NCBI GenBank assembly: GCA_015272395.1
Contig: JACYLQ010000022.1
Span: 248,001-312,000, forward strand
DNA length: 64,000 nt
Direction: 5' to 3'
DNA from: Calothrix sp. C42_A2020_038
GTDB lineage: Bacteria > Cyanobacteriota > Cyanobacteriia > Cyanobacteriales > Nostocaceae
In this document: positions 20,389 through 30,334 of the stretch, piece by piece
Layout: each line of letters begins with the position of its first letter
How positions within the stretch are numbered: position 1 is the stretch's first letter
Notes under the pieces: model-generated
What the model saw: the letters and a program-made list of their open reading frames with translations, nothing else
Database searches by the model: none
What the model was told of the DNA's origin: nothing
Position numbers and translations under genes: made by a program

Positions 20389-21432
20389 GTGGGTCTTTTT
20401 AAAAAGTTTTCCTTATCGCGGGATATGGGTATCGATTTAGGTACAGCCAACACCCTCGTTTACGTATCTGGTAAAGGTATCGTTCTCCAAGAACCTTCAG
20501 TGGTTGCCATTGATCAAAATGAAAAGGTCGCACTGGCAGTGGGAGAAGATGCTAAAAAAATGCTCGGTCGGACACCTGGGAATGTGGTTGCCCTCCGCCC
20601 CTTGCGTGATGGCGTAATCGCTGACTTCGATACCGCCGAGCTAATGTTAAAAAACTTTATCCAGCGTGTAAACGAAGGCAAGGCACTAGTTCTACCTAGA
20701 ATTGTAATTGGTATTCCAAGTGGTGTTACTGGTGTTGAACGACGGGCTGTTATGGATGCAGCCGCCCAAGCAGGTGCTAGGGAAGTTTATCTAATCGATG
20801 AGCCTGTCGCTGCTGCAATTGGTGCCGGATTACCAGTTGCTGACCCAACAGGTAATATGATTATTGATATCGGTGGTGGTACTACAGAGGTAGCAGTTTT
20901 GAGTCTTCAAGGTACAGTACTGAGCGAATCTGTACGTATCGCAGGAGACGAGTTAACCGAGTCAATTATCCAATATATGAAAAAAGTTCATAATTTGGTG
21001 ATTGGTGAGCGAACTGCTGAAGATATTAAGATTCGTATCGGTTCTGCTTATCCTACAGCAGATGATGAAGAAGCGATCATGGAAGTTCGGGGTTTACACT
21101 TGCTCTCAGGATTACCGCGTACTGTTACGATTAAAGGACCAGAAATTCGCGAAAGCATGTCAGAGCCACTCAGTGTGATTATTGAAGCTGTGAAGCGAAC
21201 TTTAGAGCGTACACCTCCGGAACTTGCAGCAGATATTATCGACAGAGGTATTATGCTGGCTGGTGGTGGTGCGTTACTCAAGGGTATTGATACTTTAATC
21301 AGTCATGAAACGGGTATTGTTACGCATGTTGCGTCAGACCCATTAAGTTGTGTAGTTCTCGGTACTGGTCGCGTATTAGAGAACTTTAAGCAACACGAGC
21401 GAGTATTTAGCGCTCGTTCGCGAAATATGTAA
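20389..21432 (+). CDS. mreB: Rod shape-determining protein MreB
   Basis: The 347-residue actin-like ATPase polymerises under the membrane and organises lateral wall synthesis. It shows the phosphate-1 motif DMGIDLGTANTLVYV, the phosphate-2 region MIIDIGGGTTEVAVLSL, and the adenosine motif GGGALLKGIDTLI. The start is a GTG at 20389 preceded by AGGGGGCG. mreC and mreD follow on the same strand. A stable hairpin lies in the mreB-mreC gap and could lower expression of the distal genes. Confidence 0.97.
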   Translation: MGLFKKFSLSRDMGIDLGTANTLVYVSGKGIVLQEPSVVAIDQNEKVALAVGEDAKKMLGRTPGNVVALRPLRDGVIADFDTAELMLKNFIQRVNEGKALVLPRIVIGIPSGVTGVERRAVMDAAAQAGAREVYLIDEPVAAAIGAGLPVADPTGNMIIDIGGGTTEVAVLSLQGTVLSESVRIAGDELTESIIQYMKKVHNLVIGERTAEDIKIRIGSAYPTADDEEAIMEVRGLHLLSGLPRTVTIKGPEIRESMSEPLSVIIEAVKRTLERTPPELAADIIDRGIMLAGGGALLKGIDTLISHETGIVTHVASDPLSCVVLGTGRVLENFKQHERVFSARSRNM

Positions 21433-21449
21433 ACCAGAATGCAGCAAGT

Positions 21450-21479
21450 GATATTGGATTCTAGGTAGAATCCAATATC
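21450..21479 (+). terminator. Intra-operon hairpin between mreB and mreC
   Basis: GATATTGGATTC (21450-21461) and GAATCCAATATC (21468-21479) form a perfect 12-bp stem with a 6-nt loop, 18 nt after the mreB stop. There is no strong U-run, so it may attenuate or stabilise the mreB transcript rather than terminate fully. Confidence 0.6.
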
Positions 21480-21512
21480 CATAGTATTTATAGCTTAATA
21501 TAAAAGGTATGT

Positions 21513-22328
21513 ATGTTTACAGCACGGTGGTGGGAGCGTAGAGGGTTACAAATAGGTCTACTAAGTTTAGTAGTGGGTACTGCTTTTGTACTGCGACAAA
21601 CTCAGGGTTCCGTATTGCTTGAGTTATATCAAGGAATTACCCGTCCTTTGGAAGTTATTAATTCTGGGCCAACAAAAGAAGAAAAGTTACGTGATGCTCA
21701 GATATTAGAACTGCAAACCCAGATTGTCGATCTACAAAGCCAAAATCAAAAGCTTAAACAAATTTTGAATTACAGCGAGCAAAACAAAGCTGCGAAACCA
21801 GTTACCATCGCTCGTGTAATTGGTCGTAGTGCTGGTAACTGGTGGCAACAAGTCATTCTCAATCGTGGTACCTCATCAGGAGTTGAAGAAGGTTCTGTTG
21901 TTCGCGCTGAAGGTGGCTTAATTGGTCTTGTCGAAAATGTAACTTCAAACTCTAGCCGCGTGCTTTTAATTAGCGACTTTAAAAGCCAAGTTGGTGTGAC
22001 AGTGAGTAGAACTAATGCCAAAGGTGTGTTGCGAGGTGATGGTTCATCGGAAGCTGTGCTTGAATTTTATGAAAAAGTTCCTAATGTTAAGCTTGGAGAT
22101 TTAATCGCAACCTCAACTTACAGCCAAAAATTTCCACCTGGTATTGCTGTTGGTCGGATTAAGTCTTTGGATTTAAAGCGACTACCTGCATCAATCGCGA
22201 AAATTGAACTTTTCCCACCAATTCGTTCACTTGATTGGGTTGAAATTTATCCCAAACCAATAACTCAATCCGATGTGCAAACCTCAAATGCAAGTGAATC
22301 GAAATCACAAGCAGCAAAGCCCAACTAA
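21513..22328 (+). CDS. mreC: Rod shape-determining protein MreC
   Basis: The 271-residue bitopic protein has a short cytoplasmic start (MFTARWWERRGLQ), one TM helix, a coiled-coil (about residues 55-85, ILELQTQIVDLQSQNQKLKQ) and the two beta-domains of MreC (ARVIGRSAGNWWQQVILNRG, then GLIGLVENV, VSRTNAKGVLRGDG). It bridges MreB to periplasmic wall enzymes. A polar tail ends the protein. It sits 80 bp after mreB and 51 bp before mreD. Confidence 0.94.
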   Translation: MFTARWWERRGLQIGLLSLVVGTAFVLRQTQGSVLLELYQGITRPLEVINSGPTKEEKLRDAQILELQTQIVDLQSQNQKLKQILNYSEQNKAAKPVTIARVIGRSAGNWWQQVILNRGTSSGVEEGSVVRAEGGLIGLVENVTSNSSRVLLISDFKSQVGVTVSRTNAKGVLRGDGSSEAVLEFYEKVPNVKLGDLIATSTYSQKFPPGIAVGRIKSLDLKRLPASIAKIELFPPIRSLDWVEIYPKPITQSDVQTSNASESKSQAAKPN

Positions 22329-22379
22329 ATAAAAACTTAACTAAAATATTTATTAATAAATCCCGTCACCTCGCACTCT

Positions 22380-23075
22380 ATGAAGTTATTTTCGTCATGG
22401 GGTTTCAAACGCTCCCGCATCAAGTCTTACTCATCTAAACCTTCAAAAAGAAAACAGACCGCGCGTCAGTCGCAACCAAAATCAAAGCCAAAGCCAAAAT
22501 TCCTGAAGCTTAAAATCAAGTCAATTGCCAGTTGGAATCCTCGTACTCGTCAAATTGTTGATTACTCGTTGATGTTCTCTAGTGTAATTATATGTTTGAT
22601 GATGCTACCTAACCGTCTACCTGGTATGGAGTTGCTAGGAATTGCACCGAATTGGCTGTTAATTTGGGTAGTAGCCTGGAGTGTGAAGCGAAATGCGTTA
22701 CAAGGCGCCTTTGCTGGTATTATCTTAGGGTTGCTTCAAGATGCCATGATAGTTCAAAATAACATGACATTTTCTGAACCAACTCATGTTTTGCCGCTTG
22801 GTTTGGTCGGATTAATTACTGGGGGAATCCAAAAACAGCGATTTATCGAGGAGGATTTTATATCAATTGCTCTGATCGTGTTTGTAATGGCAGCTTTCAG
22901 TGAGGCTATCACTGCATCACAATTAGCTTTGAGTGGTATTAACACCACCTTAATTTGGGCATATCTACAGCGAGTCGCACTTGCTTCTGCTATTCTCAGT
23001 AGCCTTTGGGCACCAGTAGTTTATTATCCATTAAATCATTGGTGGCAAAAACTCAAGTTAGCAGAACAAAAATAG
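22380..23075 (+). CDS. mreD: Rod shape-determining protein MreD
   Basis: The 231-residue protein has a very basic, Lys/Ser-rich cytoplasmic N-terminus of about 60 residues, followed by 5-6 hydrophobic helices typical of MreD (LLIWVVAWSVKRNALQGAF, IILGLLQDAMI). The basic extension is longer than in E. coli MreD. It completes the mreBCD operon for cell-shape control. Confidence 0.9.
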   Translation: MKLFSSWGFKRSRIKSYSSKPSKRKQTARQSQPKSKPKPKFLKLKIKSIASWNPRTRQIVDYSLMFSSVIICLMMLPNRLPGMELLGIAPNWLLIWVVAWSVKRNALQGAFAGIILGLLQDAMIVQNNMTFSEPTHVLPLGLVGLITGGIQKQRFIEEDFISIALIVFVMAAFSEAITASQLALSGINTTLIWAYLQRVALASAILSSLWAPVVYYPLNHWWQKLKLAEQK

Positions 23076-23202
23076 TAAAGTTAACAAAATTTGTAACGTA
23101 GAGTGAAGGTGTTGAGCAGTATTTTACTGTTTAACGCTCACCGAGGGGCGGAGTGTGGTGAAACTGAGTTTTAATACTCATATAATTCAAAAGTGAGGAA
23201 TT

Positions 23203-23235
23203 AGAATCCCGTCTTCTAAAAGAAGGCGGGATTCT
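23203..23235 (+). terminator. Long hairpin after mreD
   Basis: AGAATCCCGTCTTCT (23203-23217) pairs over 15 bp (one G-U) with AGAAGGCGGGATTCT (23221-23235) around a 3-nt loop. It is the probable end of the mreBCD transcript, although no long U-run follows. Confidence 0.6.
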
Positions 23236-23316
23236 AAATATACTTAATATTAAGTTATTCGATGGTAACGTAGCAGGAAGTACTGGACATCGGATACTTT
23301 AGAGGCGTTATAAGCT

Positions 23317-24528
23317 ATGGATAATTCTCCAATCATTGCTCAACCCGATGCGGAAGCTAATAAACAGGGTAACAACCTTAACTCGTCAGTTTTAGATACC
23401 CGTTCGCATTCGTGTTTAGTCGTAACCAATGAAGACGCGCGGATGATGCAGCGGTGCTTAGAACTTGCCCGTCGTGCTTTGGGACGTACTTCACCGAACC
23501 CTATGGTTGGAGCGGTGATTGTCAAAGATGGCAAAATTATTGGAGAAGGGTTTCATCCAAAAGCTGGTGAACCTCATGCAGAAGTTTTTGCCCTCCGAGA
23601 AGCAGGCGTAAACGCTCACGGCGCCACAATTTATGTTAGCCTTGAACCCTGTAACCATTATGGACGTACTCCTCCATGCTCGGAAGCTTTAATCAAAGCT
23701 GGTGTTAAAAAAGTTGTCGTCGGTATGGTTGACCCTAATCCTTTGGTTGCTGGTGGTGGTATTGCCAAACTTCGTACTGCGGGTATTGAGGTAATAGTAG
23801 GAGTTGAAGAAGCTGCTTGTCGAAAGCTAAACGAAGGCTTTATACATCGAATACTACATCGGCGCCCATTAGGCATTTTGAAATACGCAATGACTTTGGA
23901 TGGCAAAATTGCCACAAATACAGGTCATAGTGCTTGGATAACAAGTCAAGAAGCTCGTAACGAAGTTTACGATATACGGGTTGCCTGTGATGCAGTCGTT
24001 ATAGGTGGAAATACTGTTAGAAAAGATAACCCATATTTAACAAGTCATAATCAAGGAACACATAATCCTTTACGGGTGGTAATGAGTCGTAGTCTTGATT
24101 TACCAGTTGAAGCGAACCTATGGCAAACCGAGGAAGCTCCTACTTTGGTGCTTACTAATGAAGGAGCAAACCCCGATTTTCAGACATTGTTACGTCGTCG
24201 TGGAGTGGAAGTAATAGAGATGGATGTACTTACACCTAATAGTGTAATGGCATATTTCTATGAGCGCGGTTTTTGTAACGTGTTGTGGGAGTGTGGGGGA
24301 ACATTAGCAGCAAGTGCAATCAAACAAGGTGCTGTACAAAAAGTTTTGGCTTTTATTGCCCCTAAAATCATAGGTGGTAGTAATGCTCCTACTCCTGTGG
24401 GAGATTTGGATTTTACTAATATGACTGAGGCACTATCTTTGGAAGGTGTCGAAATACGTTTTGTTGGTACCGACTGTCTAATTGAAGGTTATCTGCCTTA
24501 TATTCCTGAGCTAAATACTAACAGCTAA
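23317..24528 (+). CDS. ribD: Bifunctional riboflavin biosynthesis deaminase/reductase RibD
   Basis: The 403-residue protein catalyses two successive steps of riboflavin synthesis. The N-terminal cytidine-deaminase-like domain has the zinc motif HAEVFALREAG with EPCNHYGRTPPC, and the C-terminal reductase domain starts near ILKYAMTLDGKIAT and has the NADPH/substrate loops TSHNQGTHNPLRVVMS and WECGGTLAASAIK. The start at 23317 leaves a 42-residue non-conserved extension; an internal ATG at 23443 (MMQRCLELARRALG) coincides with the usual family start and is a serious alternative. Confidence 0.95.
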   Translation: MDNSPIIAQPDAEANKQGNNLNSSVLDTRSHSCLVVTNEDARMMQRCLELARRALGRTSPNPMVGAVIVKDGKIIGEGFHPKAGEPHAEVFALREAGVNAHGATIYVSLEPCNHYGRTPPCSEALIKAGVKKVVVGMVDPNPLVAGGGIAKLRTAGIEVIVGVEEAACRKLNEGFIHRILHRRPLGILKYAMTLDGKIATNTGHSAWITSQEARNEVYDIRVACDAVVIGGNTVRKDNPYLTSHNQGTHNPLRVVMSRSLDLPVEANLWQTEEAPTLVLTNEGANPDFQTLLRRRGVEVIEMDVLTPNSVMAYFYERGFCNVLWECGGTLAASAIKQGAVQKVLAFIAPKIIGGSNAPTPVGDLDFTNMTEALSLEGVEIRFVGTDCLIEGYLPYIPELNTNS

Positions 24529-24541
24529 TAGCAATGGTTAG

Positions 24542-24769
24542 TTACTGAACCGAAGAGTACAAGCGTTCCGTGGCGAGATCACGAATCAGAGCTAGTCGCG
24601 ATCTAACATAATCGTTCAAAAAAGCGGTTTCGTTGTAATCAAGGGATGTTTGCATCTTGGTCTGCCTAACTAGCCATTGTACCAAGCTTGCATCATCCAT
24701 TTGGAGGAGAGTTTTGGTGTGGGTGTTTTCAATCACTGACCAAAGTTTACGCATAATATTCGGAGTCAT
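24542..24769 (-). CDS. Small conserved cyanobacterial protein
   Basis: The 75-residue all-helical soluble protein is preceded by an excellent ribosome-binding site (GGAGGT, 5 nt before the ATG), which supports it as a real gene. It begins MTPNIMRKLWSVIENT and ends with a charged helix (RLALIRDLATERLYSSVQ). No known motif. It converges on ribD, with only 13 nt between the two ends. Confidence 0.7.
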   Translation of the reverse strand: MTPNIMRKLWSVIENTHTKTLLQMDDASLVQWLVRQTKMQTSLDYNETAFLNDYVRSRLALIRDLATERLYSSVQ

Positions 24770-25272
24770 TAAACCTCCATTTGAATAATCAACTCAATTT
24801 TTTTAGGATACACAATAGATTTCAAAACGTCCGGTAACATCGGACAACATGAAACAACTATTAGGAAACTCGTAATATATCGAGTTATTTGTTGATGTAG
24901 TTTAACTTAATTAGCAGCTTATTAATACTATTTGTGAAGCTACTTTAATCAATACTCAATTTTTGTATCTTAGGAAGCTTTGAAATCAGATATACATTTA
25001 TATTTATATTACATGTTTTTGAAGTGGACAATATTTTTGGAATCAACTGCAAATTTTTCATGTTGGTTATATTAATTTTGGTAACACACGAGGAGAATTT
25101 ATTGGCGCCAAATTTGCTTAAATTTTGTCCAACTAAATCTTTTAATTGTGCTGAAAGTAATTATTTATACATTACATAATATATAGTAAATATACAAAAT
25201 AACGGGCATCTCTGCCCGTTCCACAAGATAAATATTAGACCAAATATAGGAAGATAGGGATACTAATGTGGG
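24770..25272. other. AT-rich intergenic region with a terminator hairpin
   Basis: About 500 bp with no gene. A copy of the GGCGCC hexamer lies at about 25104. Near the right end AACGGGCA (25201-25208) and TGCCCGTT (25213-25220) form a hairpin that, on the minus strand, is followed by ATTTTGTATATTT and so can terminate the metallopeptidase gene. Confidence 0.5.
25201..25220 (-). terminator. Terminator of the metallopeptidase gene
   Basis: Perfect 8-bp stem AACGGGCA/TGCCCGTT with a 4-nt loop, 53 nt past the stop at 25273. Its arm plus the trailing TTCCACAA belongs to a dispersed repeat family in this window. Confidence 0.6.
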
Positions 25273-27246
25273 TTATAAGTCTGCTAATCCATTTTGAGTT
25301 ACTGAAACTCCATTGATATGTTCGTGGAGATTGCAGCAACGACGGATTAATCTATATCCTCCTGTTGTTGATTGAATTATAAATGGGCAACCGGGAACGA
25401 CGGGACGGTCTTTAATACTACGGTTTTCGTCTTTTGATGCTAGAGTGCGTTGAATGCTAGCGCCGTGTATTTGATCAAACTGTTCGCGCGCGCGTTTCCA
25501 TGCTGTCTTACCTCCTTCGGTGCCTGCGGGGTCTTCTTGTATGGGTTCTGGATAAGCTGCTAGACAAATTGTGTTCCAGTTTTCATCCATAACTAAAGTA
25601 CCACCACCGTAGACAGTAAATGCATTCATTTCTCCAGAAGTAAAATCTGATACTATTTGCGAATACTCATAAGTATATTCAAGGTAGTGTTCGGTAATTT
25701 CTTTAATGACTGTTTCTTCACCTTCTTTAACTTTATCAATACGACGGGTGGTGGTAATTAGATGTGGTTTGAGAAGACGCAAAGCATTTTCAGGAATACG
25801 TAAAGCTGAAGTATTGTGAGCAACTACCCGCATTAAAGTGCGGGTATCGGCGCCTTTTAAATCTTTGAATAGATTACCAATATCAGGTGGCTTCAAGTCA
25901 ATTTTTTCACTCCACAAGTTACGTGCGACAAAAACTTGTTTTGCAATATCTCTAAACTTACTGTCTGTTGGATAAACGCGCGCGTCAGCTTCGTAAATCA
26001 ATCGTGCCAACATGGGCATTGATAACGAAGTTGGTGGAGTATAGTGTAGCGCACGAATAAGCATTCCTTTTAATGCGTGCGTAGCTTTAACAAGTGCATT
26101 AATAAATCCTGTAAACCCAGATGCTGTATGTTCAAAGCCATCTGGCTCAATCGCTTCAACAAGTTTTTGCATGATTTCATAGATAGCAGCAGTCCAAATT
26201 GTTGAACGTGCATGTGGTTGTTTAGGTTCATTCGGAGAGTATTTTGCTCCTTCGAGTGCAGAACGTAAGTAAGGTATACCTGCACCAAAGATACCTACAC
26301 CAAATTCTTCAGCAAGACGAGTAATTAAACTGGGATGACGCATATCACCTCCTGTTTCACGGTAGATATATTCAACTACGCTCGGATATTGCAGTGCTGC
26401 AAACATTGCTAAAATATCAGCAAAAGACTCGTGTAACGCGGATGTATCAATATCAGCACTATAAAGATATAACGGTCGGAAAGTATCAATAATCGCGTGT
26501 CCCAACTCATGTGCCACAATATCGTGGGACAAACAAGTCCAAACTGGCGCCCGTAGAAAAGGAGAATTAAAGTAACCAAAATTGAGCGAAGGATTTATCG
26601 GGTCATAATATGCATTCATCCCCTCAAAAGCGTGAGGACGAATAATAAGAGGACCACCATCTTTCCATACAATCGGATGGCCAACTTCTTCTTCCACTAA
26701 ATCGAGAGTGCGACTCAGTACACTAAAGACATTCACCTGATGGAATACAGGATTATCTATTAATCCATGTTGCTGAAAATATTCAAACGATAAATCCTCT
26801 TGTTTTGACCAGTCTGAACCAGCAAAAACTGGTTCCCCACTTTCCGAAGTATCGCGAATTACAAATCGACTCGAACCTGTTCCAATCAAATAGTCTTGGT
26901 CTAAAGGGAATAAATAGTTATCACGCAGTTTTGATAAGCTAGGGTCTTGTAAAAACATCGCCATCACTTTAGTCTTAAGCGTGATATTTTCTACTGCTAA
27001 AGTTGTTGATGTCTCTGTTTCTACGGTTGCTGTTTCTATGGCAGAAGCTGTTATTGCAACTGCATCCGTCACTTCTTCCGAGTCGTCGGTCTTTGAGTCA
27101 GAAGCTGTTTTCTTTGAGGTCGAAGTTTTTTTCGCCGTCGAAGAAACCTTCGATACTGATGTTTTTTTTGTCGCTGACTGCTTTGCTGCCGAAGACCTAG
27201 ACGCAGAGGAAATTTTTCGAGACACAGGTTTTCTCCGTTCTACCAT
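25273..27246 (-). CDS. Probable zinc metallopeptidase (gluzincin, M4-like motifs)
   Basis: The 657-residue protein opens with about 90 residues rich in Ser, Lys, Thr and Ala (no signal peptide), then a globular part. It has an HExxH zinc motif at His246-His250 (AHELGHAII) and, 23 residues later, HESFADI with Glu273 and Asp277, which corresponds to the third ligand and ExxxD pattern of thermolysin-like gluzincins. No secretion signal is visible, so it may act in the cytoplasm or use an unusual route. The C-terminus is Cys-containing (PGCPFII, IRRCCNLHEH). The ATG at 27246 has AGAGGTTG upstream. I do not recognise a characterised orthologue; function and substrate are unknown. Confidence 0.65.
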   Translation of the reverse strand: MVERRKPVSRKISSASRSSAAKQSATKKTSVSKVSSTAKKTSTSKKTASDSKTDDSEEVTDAVAITASAIETATVETETSTTLAVENITLKTKVMAMFLQDPSLSKLRDNYLFPLDQDYLIGTGSSRFVIRDTSESGEPVFAGSDWSKQEDLSFEYFQQHGLIDNPVFHQVNVFSVLSRTLDLVEEEVGHPIVWKDGGPLIIRPHAFEGMNAYYDPINPSLNFGYFNSPFLRAPVWTCLSHDIVAHELGHAIIDTFRPLYLYSADIDTSALHESFADILAMFAALQYPSVVEYIYRETGGDMRHPSLITRLAEEFGVGIFGAGIPYLRSALEGAKYSPNEPKQPHARSTIWTAAIYEIMQKLVEAIEPDGFEHTASGFTGFINALVKATHALKGMLIRALHYTPPTSLSMPMLARLIYEADARVYPTDSKFRDIAKQVFVARNLWSEKIDLKPPDIGNLFKDLKGADTRTLMRVVAHNTSALRIPENALRLLKPHLITTTRRIDKVKEGEETVIKEITEHYLEYTYEYSQIVSDFTSGEMNAFTVYGGGTLVMDENWNTICLAAYPEPIQEDPAGTEGGKTAWKRAREQFDQIHGASIQRTLASKDENRSIKDRPVVPGCPFIIQSTTGGYRLIRRCCNLHEHINGVSVTQNGLADL

Positions 27247-28160
27247 TTCTACACAACCTCTTATACTTATTAACTTTGCTCGATAAACCGCTTGATTTTA
27301 TCATTTACTACCATTTAATTGTCAAAAAAATAACCAAAATTCTTTAAATAATGTAAAAAAAACAACAAAAAAGTCTCAAACTGGAAAGAAAGGCAAACAA
27401 AAATGATTTCTCTTTAAGTGTTAATCCCAAGGCTAGGCATATACTAACCAAAAGAAACTGGCAATATTACTAGAAATCAAGGTTTTTTATCCTAGCTTGT
27501 TACGTATTCTCTATTTTGAATCAAATTACCTTACATATTACATTACAGCAATATATAAAAACAAAAGAACAAATCGTTTCTGTAAACAATTAATACAAAA
27601 GTATTGCTACAAATCACATCAATTGTAACTTCACATACAAAAGTTTACTAATTTGCATTGTTTATATGATGTTTGAGTACAGGTTCATGTAAAGAAAAGT
27701 TGCCTTAACAAGTCTCGTAAAGTTAAGTTATTCAAGTCTTTAGATTGAGTGCAGAAATACTTAGTCCCTTACCCCCTAAAATCTAGCACCCTATTTAATA
27801 AATGCTCATACCCCTACCCTAAGAAAGATTTTTGCTGGGATTCAAGTATTGATTAAATATACATTTGAGTAGTTGAGTGCATTACTAATCAATTCAATAA
27901 GTTCAATATGCATAGGTTTAAACACGTCATTTGATATTAGCTGGTATAAGCATAAAACTAGCCTATAGCTTTTGATTCAGAATAAAACCAATGAAGCCTT
28001 TTTTTCCAGTCAAAATCTGGGCAATATTTGTATCGGCGCCTGACGGGAACACTGCGATATGTAACTAACGATAAAGCCGCAGACTTACTATCTACAATAA
28101 TTTGCCACGATTTGCAATCAAAACTGGCTAATAACTTTTTGTAATCAAGGAACGTTAAAC
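27247..28160. other. Long intergenic region without a recognisable gene
   Basis: 914 bp, strongly AT-rich. A minus-strand frame of 70 codons at 27958-28170 overlaps the start of the next plus-strand gene and is not supported. No RNA gene was recognised. Confidence 0.4.
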
Positions 28161-28406
28161 ATGCTCCCAACTACATCACATGAACCACTCAACACTCAGA
28201 TTATTAACATTCCATTTGCCGAACGTTGGCAAGTTTACCACCGCTTACAGGAGTTGATGATTCCTTGTTGGTGTCCGAACGATGGTTCACTGCGAGTACA
28301 TATCAACAGTACGCTCACAGCAATCCTTGTTAGAAGTACTTTGATACAGTTTTTTGCAAGTCGAGTAGAGTTAATCGATTGGCTCGAACAATGCTGGCGA
28401 TTATGA
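28161..28406 (+). CDS. Small conserved cyanobacterial protein (Asr1734-like by recollection)
   Basis: The 81-residue protein has a pattern seen in a family of short proteins in filamentous cyanobacteria: RWQVYHRLQEL, then IPCWCPNDGSLRVHINS, and a C-terminal LIDWLEQCWRL. An AAGGAACG ribosome-binding site precedes the ATG. No enzymatic motif. I recall the paralogous group as including Asr1734 of PCC 7120, linked to control of heterocyst frequency, but that name is uncertain here. It is located upstream of DUF2949 and nifV. Confidence 0.65.
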   Translation: MLPTTSHEPLNTQIINIPFAERWQVYHRLQELMIPCWCPNDGSLRVHINSTLTAILVRSTLIQFFASRVELIDWLEQCWRL

Positions 28407-28662
28407 TTGTATTTGTGAAAATTTGGGCAGAAGCTGAATCAAGAGTGCAACTACTCAATGTCGAAATGCTTATGCTCAAATACTCAGACTTTTAGTTTTT
28501 ATCATCATTATTTGAGTATATCAATATTTCATTTATGAATTATCTAATTTGATGCAAAACTTTGCAATAACATTGCTTGATATTATCCTGTCGTAAACAA
28601 AATGTCCGACTGATTAAAAAAAGTCGAGAAGATTAATCTCTCAATATTTTGAAAGAACAAGT

Positions 28663-28860
28663 ATGATCAGTTATAACAGTGATACTATCGTTGATTTTTT
28701 ACAAAGTGAAATCAAACTTTCAAACGCTGATATCTCAGTAGTACTAAAGCACCCAGAATCAAAGAACGCTCCTTTACACATGTTACTTTGGCAGTATGGT
28801 TTAGTTAATATTGAACAACTCGCGCGTATTCTGGACTGGTTGGAAAAGCAAGTATCGTAA
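28663..28860 (+). CDS. DUF2949 family protein
   Basis: The 65-residue protein matches the short cyanobacterial DUF2949 family, with TIVDFLQSEIKLS at the start and the conserved HMLLWQYGLVNIEQLARIL and DWLE at the end. The role is unknown. It is cytoplasmic and helical. It lies 340 bp upstream of nifV, in the same direction, with a separate AT-rich spacer. Confidence 0.8.
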   Translation: MISYNSDTIVDFLQSEIKLSNADISVVLKHPESKNAPLHMLLWQYGLVNIEQLARILDWLEKQVS

Positions 28861-29200
28861 TCTTATTATATATTGAATATAGTTTGTACATTTCATTCCG
28901 TAGATTTTCAAGTTTAGCTAGTAAAAATGGCTCATAAATAGTCAGCTTTATGGTCGGTTCGTATACAGATAAATTATTCTTATTCTTGCAAAGTTATATA
29001 AAGACATGAGCAGAGGGAAAAGGGTATTTCTGTATTAATTATGCATAAAATTTTTGCGTATGCAGATTTTATACTGCTAATTAAACTTAAATTGAATCCG
29101 TATTTCTTCTATTATATAGCCTGGATTTTCACAATTCTTTTTACAACTAGGGACGCAATCGAGAAAGGAGATAAGTTTTTTCCACGAGGGTATTAATTAA

Positions 29201-30334
29201 ATGAGCCAAATCTTGATAAACGATACAACTTTGCGTGATGGTGAACAAGCTGCTGGTGTTGCATTTAACTTACAGGAAAAAGTTGCTATTGCCAAATTTC
29301 TAGATGCAATCGGTATTCATGAGTTGGAAGTCGGTATTCCAGCAATGGGTTCCGAAGAGGCGCACGCAATTAAGGCGATATTGGACTCTGGTTTAAAAGC
29401 TAAATTACTTGGTTGGAACCGTGCAGTTATTTCTGATATCCAAGCTTCGATTGCTTGTGGATTGAATCGGGTTCATATATCCATACCTGTTTCAGGAATT
29501 CAAATCGCGGCTAAATTTCAGGGACAGTGGCGCACAACTTTACAGCAACTCAAAAACAGTATCAGCTATGCTGTTGATAATGGGTTATGGGTTGCAGTTG
29601 GTGGTGAAGATTCTTCAAGAGCTGATGAATGCTTTCTCCAAGATGTGGCTTTATATGCTCAAGAATGGGGCGCCCAAAGATTTAGGTTTTGTGACACAGT
29701 TGGAATACTTGACCCGTTCAGCACTTGTATACGTGTGAGAAGACTTGTTGCAGGGTTGCAAATTCCTGTAGAAATGCACACTCATAACGATTTTGGGCTA
29801 GCAACAGCAAATGCATTATCGGGAGTCAAAGCTGGTGCAACATCGATTAACACGACCGTAAATGGATTAGGTGAGCGGGCAGGAAATGCTGCGCTAGAAG
29901 AAGTTGTCATGGCACTCAAACGTTTGTACGGAATGGATTTGGGTATAGATACACCTCGACTTTTAGAACTTTCGCGATTAGTTGCATCTGCATCATGCTG
30001 TAGTGTACCACCTTGGAAAGCAATCGTAGGTGAAAATACCTTTACTCATGAGTCTGGAATTCATGCTCACGGTGTATTACAAAATCCCAGTACTTATGAG
30101 CCGTTCACACCAGAAGAAGTTGGATGGGAGCGACGATTAGTTGTTGGCAAGCACTCTGGACGTCATCTACTAATAAAAATGCTTGCCGAGCATGGCATTG
30201 TATTGAACCACGAAGAAACTCAGTCGGTATTAGACGCAGTACGGCAAGAATCAACTGACAAAAAACGCAGTTTAACTACACAAGAACTGTTGAATTTGGC
30301 ACGTAAGCAGAGGTTTTCTCATGCAGCAATCTGA
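29201..30334 (+). CDS. nifV: Homocitrate synthase NifV
   Basis: The 377-residue enzyme condenses acetyl-CoA and 2-oxoglutarate to homocitrate, the organic ligand of the nitrogenase FeMo cofactor. It has the DRE-TIM metallolyase features: [17 protein letters not shown] at the N-terminus, [14 protein letters not shown] with the metal-binding histidines, and [16 protein letters not shown]. nifZ and nifT follow with overlaps. A GAAAGGAGAT site lies about 25 nt upstream and ACGAGGG nearer the ATG. Expression is expected under nitrogen deprivation; no promoter could be pinned down. Confidence 0.95.
   Translation: MSQILINDTTLRDGEQAAGVAFNLQEKVAIAKFLDAIGIHELEVGIPAMGSEEAHAIKAILDSGLKAKLLGWNRAVISDIQASIACGLNRVHISIPVSGIQIAAKFQGQWRTTLQQLKNSISYAVDNGLWVAVGGEDSSRADECFLQDVALYAQEWGAQRFRFCDTVGILDPFSTCIRVRRLVAGLQIPVEMHTHNDFGLATANALSGVKAGATSINTTVNGLGERAGNAALEEVVMALKRLYGMDLGIDTPRLLELSRLVASASCCSVPPWKAIVGENTFTHESGIHAHGVLQNPSTYEPFTPEEVGWERRLVVGKHSGRHLLIKMLAEHGIVLNHEETQSVLDAVRQESTDKKRSLTTQELLNLARKQRFSHAAI

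Noticed and set aside
27958-28170. 70-codon minus-strand frame
   Set aside because: Its start overlaps the start of the better-supported plus-strand gene at 28161 and it has no family resemblance.
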